Shown: piece after piece, positions 1 through 28,423 of the stretch
How the letters are laid out: the number at the start of each line of letters is the position of its first letter
Numbering within the stretch: the first letter of the stretch is position 1
Assembly: GCF_036711975.1 (NCBI RefSeq)
Contig: NC_091966.1
Location: 14,577,501 to 14,641,500 of the forward strand
From: Onthophagus taurus
Lineage: Eukaryota; Arthropoda; Insecta; Coleoptera; Scarabaeidae
Reading direction: 5' to 3'
DNA length: 64,000 nt
Program-made: the position numbers and the translations under genes
The notes under the pieces: model-generated
Told to the model about the DNA's origin: nothing
The model's database searches: none
The model's input: only the letters and a program-made list of their open reading frames with translations

Positions 1-653
1 TTAAAATCTTGGTCTGGTTTTCTGACCACTAAATGAACTGTAAATTGTGAGGATGTACAAAGGGCCCACTGGGGCCTAAGTGCTGTGAAGGGTTTGTATT
101 CATAGAGTTGTATTCATTCAAGAAATAAACATTGCCCTGGAGTATTATTATTATGGAATTGTTGTTTGATAACTATTCACTTATAATTAATGGTAATCTA
201 TTAGCTACTAAGTATAAATTCGCAGTTTAAAGTTAAAAATATTAAATAAAGCTCACTCAAATACAAATTTTCGCAATATCAACAAAGTAAAGTTTCAAGT
301 CTATGTCTGGAAAAGTTGTTTCTTTGGAAAATAAAATTATAATTGTAATTTGCGTTTAAAAGAAGGCAAAGGGATTAGAAAAGTTTGTTATTACTGTAAC
401 AAATTTAGGTTTTCATACATCACATGCAAACAGAAAATGAGAAATGCTCTTGTAATATAAGAATTTGTAAACTCAACTAAATTAAACTGCATACAACAAA
501 CCAGATAAGTAAAAGAATAAATTCTCTTCAACTCTGATATGATATGCTCATGTTGCAATAGGTTAAAGAACTATAATTTATAATCAAATAAAAACTAGGT
601 ATCAGGCTGATTAAAAAATGTTAGATAACTTCCCAATTTGAATAAATAATTAC
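1..653. other. NAE1 intron 3 or beyond, no exon seen
   Basis: AT-rich sequence downstream of the third NAE1 exon on the minus strand. Exon 3 ends in a consensus donor, so the remaining exons (about 230 residues in the family) must lie to the left of this stretch or of the window. I translated it on the minus strand and saw no segment resembling the C-terminal half of NAE1. Confidence 0.55.
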
Positions 654-1676
654 CTCTTGAGTAAGATTAGTACATTTTTCATCATCTAAAATCAATTGAA
701 CTTGTGATGGAATCCTAGGTTGTCCAATACAAGTATTAACATAATGCATAGCTTCTTCAAAATTTTCCTCTAGATTTGTTTGACCTTCTTCAATAACTAA
801 ATAATTATTTTGAATCATATCCCTAACTTCCTTTTTATGTGCCCTCGTTGTTGGAAGTTCTCCATTGTGAAGAGACTTAAATTTTTCTAAATAATAATAT
901 AAAATACACAATGCCGGGACATGACTTCTTTCTTTTCTGTCCAACTTGCTGATATCTATTGTATCTAAATGCTCTTTTAGTGCAGGCCAAGGATATTCTA
1001 AGCGTAAATCTGGGTTTTCATTATCAGGATGGACTTCAATTACTGTATGTTCCCGAATTTGAAGTCTTAAGTATGCTAGAAATCCCACACTTCGGCCAAC
1101 AATTAATGGAATGTTAGCTTCCCATAATTGTTTTGATAAAGGTAAAAGGATTTTCTCTGGTAATGCTGTAGCAATAACCACAGAAAAATTATTAAAAAAG
1201 TCCTGCGTGTGAGCCATAACATTTTCGGCGGATTCATCAATGTAATCACCATGAACATCTTGATTTAATTCTAATAAAGATCTTGTTGCAGCTTGGGCTC
1301 GGGACATTCCTAACATATCATTTTCTAAAAAGAAACTACAAAGAAAATGTTAATTTAGTATTAACAAATAGTATTTTAATATCCTTACTTAGACCCAATA
1401 TCTTCTTCACTAACTTTTTCACCATCGACAACAGTAAAAGCACCAATTCCTGGTAAAACTAGACTTTTTAAAATTTCTGTACCCAATGCTGTAACGTTTA
1501 TGAGACATACTTTTGCGTTTTCTAAAAGTTTTTGTCCATGGTCACCCCACAATCTAAAAGTTAATAAGTATTTAGGAACTTAATGTGTTAAGGAAGGCGA
1601 GAACTAACCTTAATTGTCTATCGTATTTTTTGCTTTTTTCACTTTGTTCTGGCGATTTAGGTGCAGGCGAAGACAT
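654..1676 (-). CDS. NAE1: NEDD8-activating enzyme E1 regulatory subunit (APP-BP1/NAE1), 5' part
   Basis: This is the regulatory half of the heterodimeric NEDD8 E1, which with UBA3 adenylates NEDD8 so that it can be passed to UBC12 and the cullins. Three exons are visible: 1609-1676, 1389-1553 and 654-1335. They join in frame to exactly 305 codons. All junctions are GT/AG. The protein starts with a Ser/Pro/Lys-rich leader, then [14 protein letters not shown], the hallmark opening of E1-like adenylation domains, then the family-typical [16 protein letters not shown] across the exon 2/3 junction, and [12 protein letters not shown]. The start is the ATG at 1674-1676, just ahead of that leader. 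In this family the subunit lacks the catalytic cysteine. About 540 residues are usual, so roughly 45% is off the left edge. A donor at 651-653 follows exon 3. Its start lies about 0.5 kb from the end of the ABCC gene, in the same orientation. Confidence 0.93.
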
Positions 1677-2171
1677 GATTTAATCTTGTGGGAGCTTATA
1701 TTTTCTATTAATGTTTAGCTTTAACTCTTAAAAAGTTTTATGAACATAACGACATACAAGATTTTGTTGGTTAGGAATTGCATTTGACAGATTAGAGGTT
1801 AATTTGGTTGCCTTGTCAAAAATATTTTTATAACTTTATTTTTAATTTAAAATTAAATATAAAGTATAAATTTCTAATAAATAATGCACAAAACTATTTT
1901 TATCTTGGATTTTATATTCTTTATTAATACTTATTTAAAATGAACCTGATGTATATCAAATGAGGGAAGTTAATTTAGTTGCCTATACTTTTATTTAAAA
2001 ATATTTTTATTTAAATCAAATACAGAACATTTAAATACAAAACAAGAAATGTAGTATAATCTGTTACAATTTACTTATAAATATTTAAACATATAAATAA
2101 TTAAGTATAAAAAAACAACCAATTTAAATTTATTAAATCAGATCTGTCTTCAATGTATTTTTTGTACCATT
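1677..2171. other. intergenic spacer between ABCC 3' end and NAE1 5' end
   Basis: About 495 bp of AT-rich DNA. It must contain the ABCC 3' UTR and the NAE1 promoter. A poly(A) signal for ABCC is present (see 2129-2134). I see no TATA box upstream of NAE1, as expected for a housekeeping gene. Confidence 0.6.
2129..2134 (-). terminator. ABCC polyadenylation signal (AATAAA)
   Basis: AATAAA on the minus strand, 38 bases beyond the stop codon of the ABCC transporter. The spacing to the stop is short but plausible for an insect 3' UTR. Confidence 0.5.
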
Positions 2172-20602
<18,431 letters not shown>

Positions 20603-20980
20603 TGTGTAAGTTTTCGTTACCTGAGTGTTTTAATGTTAATTCAGGGTCACACAAAACCGATTCAATCAACATGAACTATGAACTTATAACCTTCCACGGC
20701 AGCAATAGATTTAAGTACGTTTCATAAATAGATATTCTTTTTAAATCGATTTAGCACAACATGTTTCCGCGAAGAGAACAGCTGATCGTTAGGATAACTA
20801 CTGAATTCTTTAACCTCCAAACTCGCTTCCCCTACCACAAATTGTGATGTCGAAGTCATATTCAAAATATCTCCGCAATAGATTTAATCGGTTTCCGTAT
20901 TTATTGTCGATAACAAATATTTGATAGTGTTTACTACTTACATAGCGCCATACAATCTTTGTTGATTATTTGTATAAATA
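20603..20980. promoter_or_regulatory. ABCC 5' UTR and upstream region
   Basis: Directly upstream of the ABCC start ATG (20600-20602, minus strand). It must carry the 5' leader and perhaps the promoter. I see no convincing TATA box. It ends at the terminal repeat of the transposon at 20981, so that element inserted within 0.4 kb of the transporter's start codon. Confidence 0.4.
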
Positions 20981-22250
20981 CAGTGTGTCCGTAAAGTAGC
21001 GGATATAGGCGATAAAATCATTATAAACAGTTTATGGATATTTCGAGATCTATTTATAGTTTAACTACTTCAAATTTGTTGACATGATAAAAATAGCAGT
21101 AGCTATGAATAACTATGGTAAACAATTATTTTAAACAATTTCTTAAGTGTCAAAAAGTGTTCTAGTAAAGCTTGTTGAAGTGTGGTGGCGCGCCATCTTG
21201 TTGGAATAACTGCCGTTGGAATTGAGTTTGATTAGCATTAGGATATTGTTTTGAAAAAGTCTAAACATCTCTCTCCAGTTAAGGTTTCCTCAATAAAGTA
21301 CTATTTTGACCACACATTGATCTTTTACGGATATTGCGTGTGCGACTTTTTTGCCCAATGTGGGTTTTGGGTAGCCCAATCAGTGGTGGCTTTAGGGTGG
21401 AACCGGTGTGGACGATCGCCTAGGGCGCCAGGGTCAAGAGGCCATCAGGATCAAGGGACAGTCATTTGATTCTGGATTAACTATAGACAAAGAAACAAAA
21501 AAATTAATTTCTAAGGAAAGTTTACGATGGAAAATGTGCTTCAACGATTGATGCAGATTACATTATATTTAGCTGAAAATAATTTGGCTTTCAGGGGATC
21601 TTCTGATAAATTATTTACCTCAAATAAACTATTATTGGCAAGATTTGACTCTATCATGAAAGAGCATGCCAAATTAGCAATGAAAGGAGAGTTGAAAATG
21701 AATTGATAGAATTAATGGCATCGCAAATTACATCCACAATATTATGCCAAGTAAAGAATTCAAAACATTTTGCAATCATAGCTGAGTGTACTCCTGATTA
21801 AGCCATAAAGAGCAACTCTTCCTAACATTAAGGTACAATGACATAACCGAGGATGGCGTAACGATTAAAAAATATTTCTTCATAGTTTTGGAAATTGATG
21901 AAACAAATGATGCAGGTCTCACAGAAGCTATTTTACAAATATTGAGTGATCACAATCTCAATATTAGCGATTGCAGGGAATAGGGTTATGATAATAGCGG
22001 CAACATAAAAGGAAAAAACAAGGGCTTGCAAGAGAGAATTACCGACCTTAATTCGTTAGCTTTCTTTGTACCATGTGGATTATCTCTTTCAGAAAAAAAT
22101 CCGTAAAAAAATTAGAGTTTGCCATTTAAAAAGAATATCGATGATAATCTACATCAAAAAATTGCAAAAAATTTAATTCTTTAGACCCGTTTCAAGGAAT
22201 TCCATTCACCGTTTTCCATCACCTATATCCGCTGCTTTACGGACACACTG
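20981..22250. mobile_element. 1.27-kb composite DNA transposon with 33-bp terminal inverted repeats
   Basis: Left end CAGTGTGTCCGTAAAGTAGC (20981 on) and right end (22218-22250) are inverted repeats of about 33 bp with two mismatches. Flanks allow two readings: a TA dinucleotide on both sides (IS630/mariner style) or an imperfect 8-bp duplication, 6 of 8 matching (hAT style). Inside, near 21060-21215 on the minus strand, is FQQDGAPPHF, a motif of IS630/mariner-like transposases. From 21381 rightward lies hAT-like coding sequence on the plus strand. The simplest reading is a mariner-like shell with a hAT-derived fragment nested in it; both are dead. Confidence 0.75.
21381..22140 (+). pseudogene. 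hAT-type transposase remnant (DUF4371 / ZMYM1-like)
   Basis: Plus-strand translation with several stops gives DGVTIKKYFFIVLEIDETND and then LTEAILQILSDHNLNISDCR, GYDNSGNIKGKNKGLQERI and LNSLAFFVPCG. This order, with the G-Y-D-N and F-V-P-C words, is typical of the hAT-derived proteins annotated as zinc finger MYM-type protein 1-like in insects. Several in-frame stops and a shift near 21700 rule out function. The stretch opens with a CAGTGGTGGCTTTAGGG-like end, which may be the terminus of the nested element. Confidence 0.7.
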
Positions 22251-25200
22251 TATAACAACAATAACTTCATCAAAGTACATAAACAAATAATATTTATGTG
22301 TTTATTCCATTTTAATTAATTTTTTAAGTCATTAATCAAATGTATTAGAATCCTACAAAAATTATTATTGAAATGATAAATATAACATAATCTTGAATGA
22401 ATTATTCTTATGAAAGACAATGACCTTAACATGAATCATAAATAATGAATGTAATTCTATTATTAAAAGAAAAATCGTATAATGTGTTATAATGGTGTTA
22501 CTTCAAGATTAATTATTCCTAATGAAAATTAATGAGCTAAGACTATGAGTGTATCGGCAGGTAAATAACATTACTTGTTTATGTCGCAATAAAAAACAAG
22601 TTTTTATATATATATATAGGATGAAACATTCTGTTTTGGTAAACGTTTCATAAACAGCACACTTCTAACTTTATTCTTATCAAAACAATGTTTTTTGATG
22701 CATTAGATGACGCAAGATAAATCGATATCAGTCTATTTAAGAGACTCCACTGAAGATTGTCTCCAAAAAGCATTTATTGATGTCAACAATGAAGAACTAA
22801 AAAAAGCAGTTACTAAAAAGTATTAAATACCAAGATACAGTTTGGATGAGGTATTCATTTTTCTAAAATTCGAGCTATATCAGAAATTTATTTGAAACTT
22901 TGTTTAATAAATTTTGGAAAGTTGCGAATTTTTTTCTAATTGAAAGATCGACCTTCAAACATCAGTGAAGTATTTTGTGGATAATAAAGACTCCTTTAAA
23001 GAATCCTTTAAAAAAGTGTATCTAGTTCATCCATTATAAACAACTCGTGCTTCAGAAGATGTCACCTTCTGCTGCAATGGCAAAACCAGAAAATGATTTA
23101 CTGTTATAGAACACTATCTTAAGTCTAACAACTATTTTTGATTTTGGAGATCTCTGTTTATGTTTACAATGGAGACGCATTTTTTTTGTTTCTATCTATT
23201 AAACTTTTGTGCTTTTAAATTAAGCAAGTTATTAAGCAGTTTGAAACTACTTAAAAACTGAAATTCTTAAAAAGCGCATCTTCTTAAAAAAACTATGCTG
23301 TAAGTTAAAAAACGCACTTGAAAAGAAGCTATTAGTGAGCTTAAATCTAAACTAATGGTTTTAAAACTTGCGGTTTGTAGCCTTCGAACCAAAATAGTTG
23401 GAATTGTTGGAAAAAAAATTAATTGTTCTAAATGTTTTTGTATAAAGAACTGAATAAATGAGCATACAACTACTACAGCAATACTGAAAATGTAAATAAA
23501 TTTTTGCAGCAGCAGCTTAAATATTATTTCCGAAAAAAACCAAACGTACCAACAAATGATAATGAATTCAACTTTACAAACAATTTTGAAGATTTTCCTG
23601 TTGTTCACAGATATTCTTCGTTATATTTTAGACTGCGCATAATCTGTTAAATATGCCAATTGTTATGGATGACCAAGAAGAATAGAGCAAGAGATATGAC
23701 AATAATCGCCACCAAACCAGGAAGAATTTCACCCATTGTGAATACTATAACAAGCCATGCAAACTAAGATGATAGACACCGCAAGCCTAACTTGCATAAT
23801 AATAACATAAGTGTGATTTCATACATTTATAGTATTCATATGAAAAATGGGTTCTGTGGCACTGGTTCTTATAACCAGTGCCAAAAATTGATGGTAGCTA
23901 TACAGTCGTGGAATCACCAATGATTGATTATAATGAACAACTAATAACCCGCATACCTCACACAGTTAAATAAGACACAAGTATATAAAGAGAACAAGAT
24001 AGGACCAAAAATACTGTCCGGAAGCACCCGAAATCGCAGCTGCATGGATGTTGACAAAACATTATTAACACGAATAACTTGGAATTTGTTACACAAATAT
24101 TGTAATAAAAGTTCCATAATCCTGCATTACGTACTTCAAGGGTCCTAGAAGGGTATAACATGACCAGCAACTTGATATCATCTTCATCCAAAGCTCTAAA
24201 TACTATATTAGTGATATCCAATTGCACAGTGGCCTAACTTAATGAAGTTAAAACCAGATCCTCTTATAGTTACTAAATTATACTTATCTAAATAATTGCA
24301 TCTGCGTCAAAACGGACTACATTAACGCCTTTAATAACGCAGTAAGCGCATCATCATTTGTTACTTTTGGTGGAGATCACTAAACATCTGCGCATATTTT
24401 CTAAATTCACAAGGAAATCAAAGAATGCAGTCCGACTTGTACCAGTCTTAAAGTTACCAAACGCAAAGCAATGGTTAAACTTTTTAACTCTTTTAGCCAG
24501 GGTTTACAATCAAAGTTAAACTGTAGTAGATCATTGGCCATAGCTGCAAAACATGCCAAAATTTTTATACAACTTATTGGTGATCAGTAATGTTTTAGTT
24601 GAGGAGTTATATTTAGATTCACAAATTGATCACCAAAACTGCATTGTTGTTTCTATTAAATTAAAATTACAATGAATGAGTGAATCATCGGGAAATATAT
24701 TTTATAAAACATTAACAAGAAAAAGAATAATTTTACTTGTGTGTTGCAAAATTTAATTTTCAAATTATTCAAGGTTCAATTCTTACAATACCAAATGAGC
24801 TATAAAAAGTGTTGTAATGAACTATAAATATTACCAATTAATCAGTTATTTTAAAAAATATGCCGATAAGTTTTATGTCTGGTTACTTATTCGTTTTATT
24901 CATAACGCATAATCAATTAAAGGAAATGTTTTAAATACTTTTATTGGCTTCTTGTAGTTATTTAACGTATTTAAAAACATAGATATCTACATACATATTT
25001 TTAAATTGTTTTTTAAATTTATGGCTGTTTCAAGGGTAACGCTAAACGTGACATGTCACGTAAGTAAATGAGGTTGCCTACTATACTCAGATTCTTTACT
25101 ATATTCTATTGCATATTAATGCTTATATTTTTCTGTTAAATTCTCTTATTAAATCAGCTAAATTCTAAATCTAAATAAACTTATAAGAACTGCATATACA

Positions 25201-25469
25201 AAAGTACATATTGTATATAAAAATTAGTATAAAAATATTAAAAGTGTAAAAACCTTTTGATATTTTAATTTTGGGATCGTAAAGTCGGAATCGTTTACAT
25301 GTAGGCAAAATGTTACGTAGTACTTCATCAATGAAAATTTGGGCCAAGTGGTGGAGATGTTTCAACAAAAAAAAAATTCTAGAATTTGTATTTTCGAGAC
25401 GCTTGTGTTTGAGATCCAAGCGCATACTTTAAAACCCTTCTAACATGGAAAATATTGAATGTAATCAGC
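22251..25469. other. no gene recognised
   Basis: About 3.2 kb of AT-rich DNA. Open frames at 23267-23608, 23958-24227 and 25171-25425 (all minus) have composition-driven content without recognisable domains. Small structural items: a TA run near 22606, a 10-bp perfect hairpin at 23858-23882 and a 16-bp palindrome at 25046-25061. Confidence 0.5.
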
Positions 25470-25479
25470 AATAGCAGCA

Positions 25480-26340
25480 ACGAGAAGAAGAACCCTTCAA
25501 TGAACCCCCAATCACACCGCTTGTAGGTCAAATAAGGTATAGCATTAAGACGCTAAAGCTCAGAAAGATGCCGGGGATTAACAACGTTCCCTCGGATGTT
25601 ATAAAACAAGGAGGGGATCAATTTGGTCAATAAGCTGCACAACCTATTCCAAAGGGAATTTCCAAAGGAATTGGTCCAAAGGAAGTGGTGAAACTGATGA
25701 CATTGAGAACAAAATATAGAAGAAAGGAAAATAATGATGCAGACAGTGAGAGATGGCAGTCAGGCTGGAGAAAAAGGAAGAATTTTGTTGGCTACCCAAG
25801 CTCTCTATGCAATCTCACTATGCAACTACTATCTATCAAAGCTGAGGATATACAAGGGACACAAAGTTGCGTATCTATAAAATAATTTTAAGACCTATAA
25901 TGATACATGGCTGTGAGACTTGGACGCTATCTCAGAAATTAGCAAAACAGCATAGACGACTTCAAAAGGAAATCATGAAAAGGATTGTAGGCCTAATTTA
26001 TGAGAATAATATATAGAGAAAAAGATATAACCAGGAATTATATAGCTTCTACAAGGAGCCTATGTGTGCACAATCCATCAAGATCCAGATATTGCAATAG
26101 GCAGGATATGTGGTAATGATTAAGGAGGAAAAACTACCAAAGCTACTGCTAAATAAGTGAATGCAAGGTATGAGACTTAAGGAAAGGCCGAAAGCAAGGA
26201 AGAACAAAACGGACAGGACGTCAGGGTTATACTTACATTTAGAAAATGGAGGCCAGGGGCTGAGAACGGAACCATTGATGAAGACAAAGAATAAGCAGAC
26301 TGCAGAAGATGTGTTACTGACTCCTCGATTATAAGATTCG
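25480..26340 (+). mobile_element. non-LTR retrotransposon remnant with internal deletion
   Basis: Plus-strand translation starts with EPPITPLVGQIRYSIKTLK, RKMPGINNVPSDVIKQGGD, the start of an RT domain (family pattern: I-x-x-L-K-x-x-K-A-P-G-x-D-x-I-P). It then jumps to the post-RT region: QALYAISLCNYYLSKLRIYK, LRPIMIHGCETWTLSQKLAK and RLQKEIMKRIVGLIYENN, matching the segment that in these elements reads Y-G-x-E-x-W-x-L. The palm domain with its YxDD is missing. Many stops and frame changes show age. Confidence 0.75.
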
Positions 26341-26994
26341 AATGAGACTCAACATTATCACTAAATCTAATAACAGATTTGCTAGTATTAATAGTAAGAC
26401 AGTATCCTTTACTATAATCAAATCAGTTTATCAAGGTGACAATTGACACATCTTTCTGCCCCTTGAATATAGCACCTCGTAGTTGGATTAGTGCGCATAT
26501 TCTATATAGTATCAGAACTAGAATAGATCCCTAGATACAACTGAGTTTATAATAAGTTTGTTTTCAGAACAATTCTCATGCCTGTATAAGCACACATTCT
26601 CTGTAACTTCCAAACCGTTAGAGATTTTCCAAAAATTGTTACATTGCTTTACCAGGCCGTACAATCTTCTGCTTCATCAAACCAAAATATTCATAGAGAG
26701 TGTATTCACAACAAAACAAGGCACAAACGAATGCTTTTGGTTATCTTGTTCATGTTACTGTTCTGTCACGGAACAAACTGTGTAAATACGTTTTGTTTGA
26801 CAAAGTAGAACATTGTACGTCTTTTCAAAGTCCTCTAACAACTTTTGTAACACCTCTAACGGTTTGGAAGTTGGAGAAATTTTCCACTTATCCAGCCTCA
26901 CCTACTGTATTACTGATGACTGGTATCTCTCACCTATCATATATGACTGCTATGTTTCATTTTATTTTTTTGTAAATATTTATGTAGATATCAA
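26341..26994. other. piggyBac left flank or 5' region, no gene recognised
   Basis: Between the broken non-LTR element and the first recognisable piggyBac codons. Contains the 19-bp inverted repeat listed separately. I could not find the left piggyBac terminus (a TTAA next to the mirror of the right end) here. Confidence 0.4.
26605..26872. repeat. 19-bp perfect inverted repeat, arms 230 bp apart
   Basis: AACTTCCAAACCGTTAGAG at 26605-26623 is exactly reverse-complemented at 26854-26872. The spacer has no domain I can name. It could mark the subterminal repeats of the neighbouring piggyBac element or an independent small element. Confidence 0.6.
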
Positions 26995-28423
26995 AAATGA
27001 ATTGGATTAGAGTTTTGAAGAAGAAGAGAATAGCAGCGATTGGGATCACGAAGATGATAGTGAAGACGACGCTTCAGATGATGGGGCAACTTCAGAACCT
27101 ACGTCATTTGATGTACCACGGACTTCAGCAGGTATTGCACGACCTCTGGGGATCAAATTTCACAGGAAATTCTGGGGATCAAATTCCTCTTTCAAAAGAT
27201 AATATACTGGAGATTTTTGAAGCATTTTTTACTGACGAACTAATAGAATTCTGGAAACAACACATACCATCTAAACGGCGGAGATTTTGGGATCAAAACG
27301 TTCGCCCTCTGTGAAAGCGCAAGTGGATATGTCTATAATTTTGTCATATATACTGGTGCAAGTACAATATATGGAGAATCGCACTATACTAATGAGCCAA
27401 TCTCGTCACGAATTGTGTTAGAACTAATCCATCGTTTATTGAATCAAGAATACTGTCTATATATTGACAACTATTATACTAGTGTTGACTTATTAGATAT
27501 GTTAGTAAGAAAACGTACTGATTGCGTTGGTACAATTAGAAAAAATCGAGTTAAATTCCTGTAGAAGTAAAAACCAAGAAGCTACAAAAAGGAGAACACA
27601 GCTATGTATAGACGGTAACAAATGGTTTTGAAGTGGTACGACAAAAGAAAGGTATTATTTGCAAGCAGCTTGCATGATGACGCTAGGAGACTTGTATCAG
27701 TTAGAGGAGGAGGATTAGTTGAGAAGCCAGAAGTAGTATTAAACTATAATGCCAATATGGCAGGAGTAGACTTGGCTGATAGTAATTTACATTTCAATTC
27801 CTCTGCAAGAAACAGACTTAAGAAATATTATATGAAAATATTTCGTCATTTTCTTGATATGACAACTTTGAATTGCTATAAAATTTATAAAATCTTAGGC
27901 GGAAAAAACAGAGAATTAATTTTATTCTTGATCTTGCAGAAGCAATTATAGAAAAATATGCTGACAAAAAAATCCGTCTACAAAACGATCAAAAATGCCG
28001 AAATCGTCAAAACTTCTTGAAAGACAGTTTCCTTCCTTTATACCACCAACCAGAAAAGCTAAACCAACGAAACGCTGCCATGTGTGCTATAAAAAAAGGA
28101 TTCGGAAGGAATCGAGGTATTGGTGTGAGGAATGTAAAACGGGATTATGTCCAGCTCCATGCTTTGAAATTTATCATAGGAAACAATAAATTTTGTTATT
28201 TTTCTATTTGTTTCATTGTGAAATAATAAATATATTTTTCATAAAATCAATATATAATTACAATACCATAGTTTCTCCTTCCTCTTTGCAAGTTCAAGTT
28301 AAAATAATGAGTACAAAGTTTTATTTTTTCAACAAAATTTCACTAAATATTGTGCACAATCCTAAACACAATCATAGAATAGAATAAGATGAATGTAACG
28401 TGCAAAAAAAAATTGTGTGATGA

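Noticed and set aside
22604-22618. TA dinucleotide run
   Set aside because: Ordinary microsatellite in AT-rich DNA.
23267-23608. 113-codon minus-strand frame with hydrophobic runs
   Set aside because: Looks like a membrane protein only because of poly-A/T bias on the opposite strand; no homologous pattern recognised.
23858-23882. 10-bp perfect hairpin with a 5-nt loop
   Set aside because: No surrounding element, weak statistical support, no sign of a terminator role in a eukaryotic context.
25046-25061. Perfect 16-bp palindrome ACGTGACATGTCACGT
   Set aside because: About one such palindrome is expected by chance in 64 kb, and no gene is near it.
26558-26975. Several overlapping plus-strand open frames of 65-91 codons
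   Set aside because: No family motif in any frame; likely non-coding piggyBac flank.
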